Shown piece by piece: positions 31,401 to 39,707 of a stretch of 39,707 nt of DNA. The position numbers and the translations under genes are program-made. The DNA lies in assembly GCF_000330505.1 (NCBI RefSeq), contig NW_004440436.1:1-39707 (forward strand), written 5' to 3'. Numbering within the stretch: position 1 is the stretch's first letter; every line of letters begins with the position of its first letter. The notes under the pieces were generated by a model. It was given only the letters and a program-made list of their open reading frames with translations. It did no database searches and was not told where the DNA came from. Origin of the DNA: Entamoeba invadens IP1 (lineage: Eukaryota; Evosea; Mastigamoebida; Endamoebidae).

Positions 31401-31420
31401 TATATATATATATATATATA
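31401..31420. repeat. (TA)10 microsatellite
   Basis: Ten TA dinucleotides in an AT-rich spacer. Confidence 0.95.
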
Positions 31421-31947
31421 TTAAAAGTTTATTCAATAACACCAACTTGGAGATAATAAACACTTCAAATGTGTAATACATTTATTACATTTGATGGAGT
31501 ATATTATTATATGTGTTGTTCTTATTCAAAGATAACAATAAAATCTTATTATTTTAATTTTTAATTTGAACTGAAAAGACTTTTAAATAAGAATGGTGTG
31601 TCACAAACCAATTTGAATTATGAAAAACCAATAAAGTCGGAAGTGCTCATGTGAAAACTCTTCTGTCTTTCTCGTTATAGCAAGTACTGATTATACTGAA
31701 CATGTGAAAATGTAAACATTGGTCTGTAAAGACAATTAAGTTGTGCAAAAACTAATTGATTTTGTGTTTTTGAATTTGTTTTCTATCATTCTAAAAATAT
31801 TTATGATCTAAAATAAACTTATTTAGTTCTCACTTTCACAAATAATAATTCAGTTGTCTTGCTAAAATAAAGATGATATGTTATAATTTAATTATAATAC
31901 ATTTATTATAAAATATTAACTTGAACTTAAATGTGAAATTGATTTAT

Positions 31948-32801
31948 TCAGAGCAATTGAAAAACAACCACATTCTCCACATTTCCGTTTGTGTCATCAC
32001 CAAATTTTTGAGATGGAGCACTTGGATATTGGTCTGGCAACTTACCAAGTTCACTTATTGAACTCATTGTTGATTTGTAAATGTAACTTCTACCGTCATA
32101 AAACAACAAGTGGTCATATGTTTGAGTCACAATGAAATTTGGACGCATTTCTGTCTCTTTGGTATCTCGTTATTTTTGTCACACCGTCTTCTTTCAAAGT
32201 GAATAGATACCCATCGGGGTCTTCTATTCCTACAACATTTTGAAGTCCATATGTGTAACGATAGGTTAGACATGAACTGATTTTTTGTATATAAAATTTC
32301 CATATTGGTTGCCATTTTTTTGTTCAACAGCAAAACAGAGCTTTTCCTTGTCTTTATTTTTGTTATAGAGTTGTCACATCTATCATATTTATTTTCATTA
32401 AATACAATCCCTTTTATTGGCCCAACACCCCTCTCCAGTTCTTCCACGTCCATGCCACTTTCTGATGACAGCACTTTGTTCTTCAACTTTGTAACATTTT
32501 CGTATATATCCAAAAGGGTATATTTGTTATGTATATAATCTCCATAATAATTACTTAATCTACTTTTAATTAAATTGAGATACTCCCTCTCAATAAAGTC
32601 TCCATCTGTGTTGTTCACTATTTTTTCAACTATCTTCTCTTTATACTCAATACGGTATTCTATTTTTGGAGTAGATAAGGAATCTGCATTCAACTTGTTG
32701 AGTATTTCATCAAGAGAAAGATGATTTATGACATCGCACTTACTCAACGCAAGTGCCAAATTTGTTGTGTCAGTTTGTGCGTTTTTGCTTGGTGTTGTCA
32801 T
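31948..32801 (-). pseudogene. Hypothetical protein gene with two frameshifts
   Basis: The minus-strand ATG at 32801 begins MTTPSKNAQTDTTNL. The product, not recognised, is charged and mostly helical-looking through residue ~180 (VEKIVNNTDGDFIEREYLN). Near 32275 coding appears to shift frame, giving YTYGLQNVVGIEDPDGYLF and TLKEDGVTKITRYQRD. Near 32150 it shifts again into MRPNFIVTQTYDHLLFYDGR, which runs to 31948. The C-terminal half, with repeated aromatic/Gly turns, could be beta-propeller-like, but that is only an impression. Continuity of plausible coding across three frames supports one broken gene. No signal peptide. Confidence 0.55.
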
Positions 32802-33586
32802 CTGATGTTTTCAGTTTTGAAAAGTTGTTTATATTTGAACAAATGATTATTGTTTGTTGTTAAATAGTCAATTTGTGTGTTGTGTTGATTGTAATGATGA
32901 TTATTAATTCAATGTTAATTAGAGATACTATAAAGATTTATAATTTATTGACATTTTGAAAAATGTTTATTGGAAATAAACATCTTTGAAATGGTTATTA
33001 AACTATTTTCGATGTTAATTTAATATTTAATAAACAATTAAATTAAATTAACTGAGTTATAACTAGATTGTTTTTAATATATTAATGTATGATTATAGTT
33101 TTTAAAAAATGGTTTTGTGTGATTGTCAAAACCAAATATGTTGTTTTGTGATGCAAAACATTAATAACCAGTGTTAATTTAAACACAAGTATTTAAACAA
33201 CAATTTAAATTATAAAAAGTTGGATGGTGAAACACAAATTAATTTATTTATTAATAGTTGTTATCAATTAAGATAATACAACAATGTTTCTAAACCATAC
33301 AAAACTCTTCAAACCAATAAACAAAGATATTCCGATGTAACAATTTAAACTCTCTCAAAGTACTTTGTGTATTGACCTTTTTTACTTTATTATATTCAAA
33401 ATTTATAACAGAAACCCCTTTGAAAGCTCAAAAATAAATTAAGAAGGATTCATTTGATTATATTATTTGAATAAATGTGTTTAAATTACTATTTTAAATG
33501 CATTATTTGAAAGATGAATTTGCATGGAAAGAAAACTATTATAAATAAATTCAAGTGATTTGACTTGTTTGTAGCAACTACCTCGG
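32802..33586. other. Intergenic, no gene seen
   Basis: AT-rich flank upstream of the broken hypothetical gene. Nothing recognised. Confidence 0.5.
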
Positions 33587-33775
33587 ATGAGAAAAGTTGT
33601 GTTCTTGAAAGTATCTACAAGGGTCATGGATGTCACTCAAAACAAAATAAACAAAAATTCTTTGTTTAATATCAAAACAAAGAGATTTGAACTTTCAGTG
33701 ACAAGTGGAAAAACACTGAAATTTACAAATAGCTTATCACCATCTGACATTTGTGTAACACTAAACGGCCAATAA
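33587..33775 (+). CDS. Small uncertain ORF
   Basis: 62 codons from an ATG, with Lys/Ser/Thr-rich product (MRKVVFLKVSTRVMDVTQNK...). No domain recognised. Its composition resembles the decayed coding fragments downstream (34122-34319), so it may be part of the same dead gene rather than a gene of its own. Confidence 0.2.
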   Translation: MRKVVFLKVSTRVMDVTQNKINKNSLFNIKTKRFELSVTSGKTLKFTNSLSPSDICVTLNGQ

Positions 33776-34121
33776 ATTGTAATTTTATTTTCTCAATAAA
33801 GTAATTGAACGAGTTGTAGTAAAAAAAATTGTGTTTTTGAAAAAACAACAAAGGAATGTTTTATTGCAATTTTAATACCCTTTTAAAAGTTTTGTTTTTC
33901 AAACTATATTATCACCAAAAACTAGTTTGGATTATTTGAATAGTCTCAAAACTTTTCAAAAATTGATTTTATAACTTCAAATAAATAAATTGAATTGTGT
34001 AATTGTTGTGACTTAATAAAAAGTAATAACAAGTGTTTCAAAGACTGAGTGTGTATTAACTCTTCCATATACAAGATACACAACACCAACTTAAAGATAT
34101 AAACATTAATGGCAATATTGA

Positions 34122-34319
34122 AGTTTTAAAAAGACAATTATCTTTGAATCAGAAACTGCAAAACTGGAAGTTACAAATGTTGGCTTTTCATAGAAATTGA
34201 TATTGAAGGGAATATTGAAAAATGGATATGAAGGAATGTGCCGACTGCCAGAAGCTCAAACTTTTATCAATTGCAAAAGAGACTTTTGTGAAGCCACCCA
34301 TTTGTTGCAAATTCGTTGA
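34122..34319 (+). pseudogene. Decayed coding fragment (unrecognised)
   Basis: A plus-strand frame with protein-like composition (TIIFESETAKLEVTNVGF, then, past TAG 34191-34193, GYEGMCRLPEAQTFINCKRD) ending at TGA 34317-34319. The product is not recognised. An overlapping short ORF in another frame (ATG 34222, 46 codons) is an alternative reading. Confidence 0.3.
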
Positions 34320-34493
34320 CTTGGCATTTCTTTTGATAATAATGAATATATTTTTATATTAAACTAAATATAATGAATTATTTATATGTAACAAAAAACT
34401 TTAAATTTGTGGGAATGTTAAATTTGATTGTGAAATTGGTGTTGAGAAATTTGTGTTTTGTGTAAATGAAGACACAAACTAGTTGATTAGTAA

Positions 34494-34772
34494 CGTGTTT
34501 ATAGAGCAATCACTTTTTGGCAGTTAGAAGGCTTCGAATCTAATCACATAAAGTACACCAAAAAAGTGGAAACAAATACACAACACTTAGAAAAAGCTTT
34601 TGAAATTGCCATGAATAACAAGAACATAGAAATTTAAAGTCAAGACTACAATTACAAAGCAGACGTATCGGAACTTATATGCCACTTTATTAAAAAAGAA
34701 GAACAAATTTGGTGTTTTTTTCAAACAACAAAAAGACCACAAAAATGCAACAACAAAACAACAAATTACTAG
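34494..34772 (+). pseudogene. Decayed coding fragment with WWE-domain-like pattern
   Basis: A plus-strand frame open from 34494 to TAG 34770-34772, with one internal TAA at 34635-34637. Its pattern is ITFWQLEGFESNHIKYTKK, then LEKAFEIAMNNKNIEI, then, after the stop, DYNYKADVSEL. This resembles a WWE fold (W-x-L-E, xxYxxxV, IExAF, then Y-x-D). The match is by eye and weak. No start codon or full domain architecture is visible. Confidence 0.3.
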
Positions 34773-34922
34773 AATTTAGCACATTAAAAAACTTCTTGAC
34801 GATAAAATAATGAAAATGAATTTAATAACTTCATATATGAAAAGACATCAAATCCAATTGATTGAGTTGTTTTATATAATATATAAAACCTAACAAAGAA
34901 ACAATAAAAAGTTTTGAATGAA

Positions 34923-35603
34923 TTAATGTTTGACTAAATAGTCAGCAACACCCTCCGGTGATGGTTTCATGGTGTCTTTTCCAGGCTTCCAGTTGAGTGG
35001 GCAGACTTCGCCATGTTCATCAGAGAATTTGATAGCTTCGATGATTCTCTTAGTCTCCTCAGTGTTTCTTCCGATGCCATTGTCATTGACTTGCATATAT
35101 CTGATGATACCCTTTGGATCAATAACGACATAACCACGTCTTGCGATGCCATCAGCCGCATTGAACATGTTGTACTTCATAGAAATACACTTCTTGATAT
35201 CAGAGACTAATGGGAATGCCAACTTCCCAATCCCGCCGTGTTCACGTGGAGCATCGCACCACGCTTTGTGACAGAAGACTGAGTCGACTGAAATGCCAAT
35301 GAACTGGACGTCTTTCATTTCTTCAGCCAATTTGGAATATCCCAACATCTCGGTGGGGCACACAAAAGTCCAGTCGAGTGGGTAGAACAACAAGACAACA
35401 AACTTTCCTCTCACCTTCTCAAAGTCAAAATCGACAATTCCATTGCATGGGCAGAGGGCTTGTGCCTTGAATGTTGGGGCTTCTTCACCTACTTGTGCTT
35501 TTGGGACGGCACGGAGGAACTCCTCGTATGCCTTTTTGGCTGGGCACACTTTCTCGCAGCAGCTCTCTTTCTTTGCACAACACTCTTTTTGACAAGTCGA
35601 CAT
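34923..35603 (-). CDS. 2-Cys peroxiredoxin, amoebic cysteine-rich 29-kDa type
   Basis: 226 residues. It reduces hydrogen peroxide and organic peroxides using a peroxidatic cysteine, C82 in FVCPTE, and a resolving cysteine, C201 in VCPLNW, with thioredoxin-type recycling expected. The N-terminal extension MSTCQKECCAKKESCCEKVC carries seven Cys in 20 residues, the signature of the Entamoeba surface-associated peroxiredoxin. The GGLG element of peroxide-sensitive eukaryotic enzymes is GGIG (123-126), and there is no C-terminal YF motif, which suggests resistance to overoxidation. Codons are GC-richer and C-ending compared with the neighbours, typical of strongly expressed amoebic genes. A TATTTAAAT lies about 25 bases upstream. 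It is divergent from Fe-SOD. Confidence 0.97.
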   Translation of the reverse strand: MSTCQKECCAKKESCCEKVCPAKKAYEEFLRAVPKAQVGEEAPTFKAQALCPCNGIVDFDFEKVRGKFVVLLFYPLDWTFVCPTEMLGYSKLAEEMKDVQFIGISVDSVFCHKAWCDAPREHGGIGKLAFPLVSDIKKCISMKYNMFNAADGIARRGYVVIDPKGIIRYMQVNDNGIGRNTEETKRIIEAIKFSDEHGEVCPLNWKPGKDTMKPSPEGVADYLVKH

Positions 35604-35628
35604 TTCTTGTTTTGTTTGTTCTCAGAAA

Positions 35629-35637
35629 TATTTAAAT
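35629..35637 (-). promoter_or_regulatory. TATTTAAAT core promoter element of the peroxiredoxin gene
   Basis: Read on the minus strand, TATTTAAAT(A) lies about 25-35 bases before the ATG at 35603, the usual place of the Entamoeba TATA-like element. Confidence 0.5.
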
Positions 35638-36193
35638 AGAACCACCTCATTTTTCAAACAAATCTGGTCGTGTGATCTTGTCCAGACGTCTTGCGGTGAT
35701 ATTTTTGATATTTATTTGTTGTCCAGTCAATTATTTATCATAAACAAAGTTATCACTCATTTACAATAAATACAATGATAAAAACATATAAATATTAACT
35801 TGGTGTTTAACTACAAAAATCAGTTGTGTTTTTGTTTTCAAAAAGATTACAATAAATTGTTTATAGTAAATGTTCTATTAATTATAGTTTTAATAATATC
35901 ACTTACAAATTTATGAATCTAAAAGCAGAATCAAAAAGTGTGGACGTGGCGATCTTGCATTGAAAACCTCATACCAAGACGCGAGATCTGGCACACGTGT
36001 CAGTTCACATATTCTGGTCATTTACTCTCTATTTCTATAACGGACGTTTTATCGCCAACTTGAAAACATTCAATGTATGGTTTTTGTATAACAACAGAAC
36101 TATAATTTAATGGTTAAATAAATGGTATTATTAAGCAAATATAATTAATATTAATAAAAAAATAGGAAATGTCCAAAAGTAATTCAAAACAAA
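35638..36193. other. Divergent intergenic region with GC-richer islets
   Basis: Spacer upstream of peroxiredoxin. Two short islets (about 35662-35698 and 35938-36060) are clearly less AT-rich than other spacers here. They contain strings such as CTGGTCGTGTGATCTTG and AGATCTGGCACACGTGTC. No ORF or RNA fold was identified. They may be regulatory or part of an unannotated RNA. Confidence 0.35.
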
Positions 36194-36436
36194 ATGCACA
36201 CAACCAAAATTGTGAAATTTGAAACAGATTTGTTACAATTGATTGCGCTGTTTTTGCATTGCAAGTTGGGAAAAGTTGCTAAAACTAAAATTTTTTCAAC
36301 AAAGATCTGGTCATTTTTGACAAACATTGTCCAATCAGAAGTGCCACTTTTTTTTTACAAAATAGTTGAAAATAGATTTTGTCTTTTTATCAATTATTCG
36401 ATTTTGAAACAATTTAACACAAGTATTTCAAATTAA
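36194..36436 (+). CDS. Small uncertain ORF between peroxiredoxin and Fe-SOD
   Basis: 80 codons from ATG 36194 (MHTTKIVKFETDLLQLIALF...), somewhat less AT-rich than the flanks. No domain recognised, no signal peptide. It ends before the repeats upstream of Fe-SOD. Could be a real short gene or chance. Confidence 0.22.
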   Translation: MHTTKIVKFETDLLQLIALFLHCKLGKVAKTKIFSTKIWSFLTNIVQSEVPLFFYKIVENRFCLFINYSILKQFNTSISN

Positions 36437-36481
36437 CAAGTTGTTTATTTAACGAGTTGGATTATTATAATATTTATTAAC

Positions 36482-36578
36482 CTCGTTAATTTATTTCATT
36501 TTTAATAAGTATTATTGTCAAAATAATAATTAATAAACTCGTTAATTATAATGTAATTATAAAAAACAGCTCGTTAAT
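36482..36578 (+). repeat. Three direct copies of CTCGTTAAT upstream of Fe-SOD
   Basis: Exact copies at 36482-36490, 36538-36546 and 36570-36578. A near-complement (TTTAACGAG) lies at 36448-36456. They sit 140-240 bases before the Fe-SOD ATG, in a spacer where other sequence is featureless. Candidate transcription-factor sites; no known factor can be named. Confidence 0.5.
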
Positions 36579-36682
36579 TATTTATACCAATTACAATGAA
36601 AGAAATGTGGAGAGTGTGAAAAGAAGTGGCTTTGTGTGAAGAAATGAATAACTTTCACATTTTCAAGGCAAATAAACAAGTC

Positions 36683-36691
36683 GTATTTAAG
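36683..36691 (+). promoter_or_regulatory. GTATTTAAG core promoter element of Fe-SOD
   Basis: GTATTTAAG is a near-perfect match to the Entamoeba TATA-like consensus GTATTTAAA(G/C). It lies 30-38 bases before the ATG at 36721. Confidence 0.65.
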
Positions 36692-36720
36692 ACCGACCAA
36701 ATCTGAATAAAAAACACACA

Positions 36721-37296
36721 ATGGCCTTCGTTCTCCCTCCACTCCCTTATGAAAAAACTGCTTTGGTTCCACACATCAGTGCTGAGACTTTGGAGTTCCA
36801 CCACGACAAACACCACGCGACTTATGTCACAAAGTTGAATGGGTTGGTCGCCAACACAGACAACGCCAAGAAGACACTTGAAGAGCTTATTAAAACAAAA
36901 CCAACACAAGCTATTTACAACAATGCCGCTCAAGCATGGAACCACGCTTTCTACTGGAACTGCATGTGTGGCTGTGGCGTGAAGCCATCTGCTGAACTCG
37001 AAAGCAAATTGGCTGCCGCGTTCGGAAGTTTCGAAGACTTCAAGAAGAAGTTCACCGAGAAAGCCGTCGGACACTTTGGAAGTGGGTGGTGCTGGTTGGT
37101 CGAGCACAACGGAAAGCTCGAGATCATCGACACACACGACGCTGTTAACCCAATGGCAGAGGGTATGAAACCAATCCTCACCTGTGATGTCTGGGAACAC
37201 GCCTACTACATCGACACTAGAAACAACAGAGCTGCTTATCTTGAACACTGGTGGAACGTCGTCAACTGGAAGTTCGTCGAACAAAACCTCGCTTAA
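36721..37296 (+). CDS. FeSOD: Iron superoxide dismutase
   Basis: 191 residues, the usual length for Fe-SOD. It converts superoxide to hydrogen peroxide and oxygen in the cytosol. Iron ligands are visible: H27 (LEFHHDKHH), H75 (WNHAFYWN), D156 and H160 (DVWEHAYY). Gln71 in AAQAWNH sits at the position that holds the active-site Gln in iron rather than manganese enzymes. GSGWCWLV matches the family GSGW motif. No organelle-targeting extension is present. Codon use is GC-rich and strongly biased, unlike the AT-rich genes of this window, as expected for a highly expressed gene. Its divergent neighbour, peroxiredoxin, removes the peroxide it makes. The start is the first ATG after a consensus GTATTTAAG element. 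Confidence 0.98.
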   Translation: MAFVLPPLPYEKTALVPHISAETLEFHHDKHHATYVTKLNGLVANTDNAKKTLEELIKTKPTQAIYNNAAQAWNHAFYWNCMCGCGVKPSAELESKLAAAFGSFEDFKKKFTEKAVGHFGSGWCWLVEHNGKLEIIDTHDAVNPMAEGMKPILTCDVWEHAYYIDTRNNRAAYLEHWWNVVNWKFVEQNLA

Positions 37297-38380
37297 GTTA
37301 CTCATATCACAACTTTTTGTTTGTTTATCTATAATTACTATAATTATCATTATATTAATTATAATTCAATAAATATATTAATAATAATATATTTTATTAT
37401 TTTAATTAAAACTACTAAAATTATTATTTTTAAACTATATAAATACCATTTAAACATTAGTTAAATATATACTATAATTAATGGTAAATCATATTATAAA
37501 AGACATAAAAACAGACAGACATGAATAATTCAATAAGAAAAGATTGACAAATAAACATTTTGTGTATTAAATTTCAACAATAAATTGAAAAAAAACACAA
37601 AAGCGATGAATAATATTAATTGTTTGACTTGATGTTGTTTACTAAAGTATTTAAGACATAAATAATGAATGTATTATTTGTTAATGTTGTCTACTTTTAA
37701 ATATTATTTATAGATTTATTTATTTAAAAAAATATGTTTATTTCATAAAAATGATTTCAACACTTCAAAAGCAATGTTTAACTTTTATACAACTTTTAAC
37801 ATTTTTACTCAATTTCCATTTTTAAAAATAATCTTGGTATTTTGTTTGTCAAACAGACTTTAGTTTAAAAAATTTGAAACTAAAATTATTTTAAAATTAA
37901 AAAAAGATCAACCATTATAATTATAATTACTTTGTAAATTTAAAAAGAATTGTTAGATTTGAATCGATAAAAATATGGGAAATTTTATTCAAAATTCAAA
38001 CAACTTGCTTTTTATTTCATTGTGTTTGTTTTTATTGTTTATTATAAATATAAATAATTATACTTTGTAATTTAATTAAACAAATTTGTCATTATGTTTT
38101 TTTTATATACGAGTATGTATTTACTAATAATGATTTTAATAAATTTTATTAGAAAGTATATAAAAATATGTAAAGTTTGTTTTTAATAATATAACATAAA
38201 AAACAAAAATATACTTATTTTTTTCAATCATTTCAAACCATTTACATATTGTATTACTATAAAAAACAATTTAATTGTGTTATTTTGATGTAAGATAAAA
38301 AGTCTTGATTTTTATTTCGTGTGTTATTGCAATCAAATGGCTTGCTTTGCAAAACACAAACTTGTTGAAATTAGTTTGAT
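37297..38380. other. Long AT-rich intergenic, no gene seen
   Basis: About 1.1 kb downstream of Fe-SOD, extremely AT-rich. No ORF, RNA or inverted-repeat element recognised. Confidence 0.5.
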
Positions 38381-38442
38381 TTAAATACAATAAGCGCCTG
38401 GGTGTGCCATCAAGACTTTGAAAGTCTTCCCTCTATGTTGTT
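38381..38442 (-). other. Possible last exon of an intron-containing minus-strand gene
   Basis: Minus-strand reading gives EQHRGKTFKVLMAHPGAYC and one more residue before TAA 38381-38383. It is preceded by AATTTTAG (38443-38450), the TAG type of 3' splice site used in Entamoeba. The segment is GC-richer than its surroundings. It contains a palindrome AAGACTTTGAAAGTCTT (38412-38428) that is part of the coding. A GTAAGT lies at 38486-38491, but the frame before it soon meets a stop. A GTGAGA near 38870 would join in frame. The product is not recognised. Confidence 0.35.
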
Positions 38443-38491
38443 CTAAAATTATTGAAAAAAAACGATACTAAACAACTCAGTTATGACTTAC

Positions 38492-39371
38492 CAATATCAA
38501 CAAATCAATTTAAATTAAAAGCGGTATAATTAAGTTGAAATGGATGATTTAATCAAAATGAATACATACAACTAATGAAATTTACACAAATTACAAAACA
38601 TGTATAACAACAAACATAATAAGTAATGTAAAACTCGATTGTTATCATTTAAAAACAAATTAAATATACAAAAAGATTGATGATTAAATGGGAAAAAGAA
38701 AAAAAACAAAAAAAGTCACAGAGGTATGATTGATAGGTTACATTGTTATATTTTATTTTATTACTAAAATAATAATAATAATAAAATGCTAAATGAATAT
38801 ATTTATTTTTGACATAACATAATAGAGTATGAACATTTTAAATTGATGATATAAACTATTTGATTTCTCACCTGTATTCAATTGATCAATTGCTAGTCAT
38901 TAACGGCAATTACAAGCTTTTGTTGTGTCTCAATATACTTTTTCTACTTGCGAAGACTTCAGTGGGAAATCTTGTTTTGTTGATTAAATTATTTCACTCC
39001 ATGATGCCTTATTCCAACACCACATTGTGTTGTTTACCAATTTATCCCAACCTTCTTAATAAATATAACTATTGTTGTTTTTTCAATAAAAATAAATCAT
39101 TAAATAAAGTTAATAATAATATTAATATTTTATTGTTTTATAGTCACCCGCTAAAAGGTGTAAATTTACGACAAATGGTCTAAAGAAACCATTTTATAGT
39201 TTTTAGAAATTATGATTTTAGATTATGTTTCAATTTGTCATTTTTTTCTTTATATTGAAAGTATTTCAAAATTAACTATAAATTTACTTTATTCTAAAAC
39301 ATTGTCAAAATAGATTAAAGGTGAACTGAAAATCAATTATTAATGGAAAAATGCAGTACAAATACACTTAC
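38492..39371. other. Gap region between possible exons
   Basis: Mostly AT-rich. A GC-richer patch (38871-39060) is open in one plus-strand frame without an ATG, and shows short minus-strand open pieces such as KKYIETQQKLVIAVND next to AG/GT dinucleotides. It may hold small exons of the minus-strand gene, but no consistent model was reached. A (AAT)n tract lies at about 38766-38785. Confidence 0.3.
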
Positions 39372-39707
39372 CTGGACAATACCAGAAAACAAAAAGACCA
39401 AACCTGCACCTGCGATGGCTTTCGACGATTCGGCAAATTCTTTGGATGTATCAGATTCATTGTGTTATTTGTTTGTGCTGTTTCTGTTAAAACAAAAAGA
39501 ATTTTGCTACAGTCAATATAAACGGTTACAAATTTATATTGCTTATAAAAATATTAAGGTGTTCAATAAAAATATGGAAAGTTTGGAATCCGCAAAAGTG
39601 TTTATAAGTGTTATCAACCCATACTACAATATCAATGTTTTGGATGGTTTTCTGAGACTGAAAATAATTCAAAAAGATCTGGCAAAAATTTTCAAAGTGA
39701 ATGATCC
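39343..39707 (+). CDS. Partial gene running off the right edge (unrecognised)
   Basis: From ATG 39343 a plus-strand frame stays open for 121 codons to the window end, long for this AT-rich sequence. A later ATG at 39574 (MESLESAKVFISVINPYYN) is an alternative start and would avoid overlap with the possible minus-strand exon at 39372-39464. A GTGAACT string at 39321-39327 resembles the GAAC promoter element of Entamoeba. The product is not recognised; the later part is rich in Lys, Ile and aromatic residues. The 3' end is missing. Confidence 0.4.
   Translation, partial: MEKCSTNTLTWTIPENKKTKPAPAMAFDDSANSLDVSDSLCYLFVLFLLKQKEFCYSQYKRLQIYIAYKNIKVFNKNMESLESAKVFISVINPYYNINVLDGFLRLKIIQKDLAKIFKVND
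39372..39464 (-). other. Possible internal exon of the minus-strand gene
   Basis: A 31-codon minus-strand frame reads DTSKEFAESSKAIAGAGL, then VFLFSGIVQ, and ends exactly at a GTAAGT splice-donor sequence (39366-39371). The hydrophobic Gly/Ala segment looks like a membrane helix. It overlaps the plus-strand frame at 39343-39707, so at most one of the two is coding here. Confidence 0.33.

Larger units (their letters stand above)
30651..31947. other. AT-rich intergenic with simple repeats
   Basis: About 1.3 kb with no convincing gene. It contains a 9-bp tandem repeat (31155-31181) and a (TA)10 tract (31401-31420). The low-complexity frame at 30992-31255 is probably chance. Confidence 0.5.

Noticed and set aside
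36655..37350. Minus-strand ORF of 231 codons
   Set aside because: Mirror of the codon-biased Fe-SOD gene, whose motifs are unmistakable.
38412..38428. Palindrome AAGACTTTGAAAGTCTT as a terminator or regulatory site
   Set aside because: It lies within the candidate exon that reads GKTFKVLMAHPG and is likely a by-product of coding.
38860..39183. Plus-strand ORF of 107 codons with a faint resemblance to a nucleotide-binding GTPase (KTSVGNLVL)
   Set aside because: It begins with TTG, has no ATG before the conserved-looking part and lacks a real P-loop (no GxxxxGK[ST]).
1..39707. tRNA, rRNA or CRISPR arrays
   Set aside because: No T-loop-like GGTTCGAATCC context, no rRNA core sequence and no regularly spaced repeats were found by eye.

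Overview
The window looks like a scaffold piece from an Entamoeba species, most likely E. invadens or a close relative. The evidence is the very high AT content, compact genes with short 5' leaders, TATTTAAA-type core promoters just upstream of starts, an amoebic 29-kDa-type cysteine-rich peroxiredoxin, a bacterial-type Fe-superoxide dismutase, amoebic P-glycoprotein sequence and BspA-like leucine-rich-repeat genes. The species assignment is inference. A run of 100 N marks an assembly gap at 10767-10866.

Layout. 537-2129 encodes a kinase-like protein with a C-terminal SH2 domain, whose catalytic loop reads HRN instead of HRD. 2607-11329 is a tandem array of six secreted RNase T2-family genes (called T2-1 to T2-6 here). 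T2-2 carries a frameshift and T2-6 is cut by the gap. 11997-18153 holds two facing, broken BspA-like LRR genes with a 292-bp MITE between them. 18671-19711 is a seventh RNase T2 gene on the minus strand, with a 182-bp MITE in its upstream region. 20680-26260 (minus) is a P-glycoprotein pseudogene. It has three in-frame stops in its main body and is split near its 5' end by a 1,007-bp hAT-like element. A second copy of the 182-bp MITE and another possible MITE precede the last two RNase T2 genes (27750-29072, and 29237-30650 with a frameshift). 31948-34772 holds decayed coding sequence. 34923-37296 carries a divergent pair, peroxiredoxin (minus) and Fe-SOD (plus), with GC-richer, strongly biased codons. 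The right edge holds possible exons of an intron-containing minus-strand gene and a plus-strand reading frame that runs off the window.

Biology. The main theme is a clustered family of nine secreted RNase T2-like proteins. They share a signal peptide ending near a Q-P dipeptide, a fast-changing low-complexity N-terminal arm with a short conserved FPSLxPLxxxLP motif in most copies, and a conserved T2 domain. In eight of nine copies the catalytic glutamate of the second active-site motif is glutamine. Only the inverted minus-strand copy keeps glutamate. This suggests a diversified family of weakened or repurposed secreted RNases alongside one more canonical enzyme. Between them lie large multigene-family members (LRR, P-gp) that have decayed, together with DNA transposons. 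The peroxiredoxin and SOD together form a superoxide-to-water detoxification pair.
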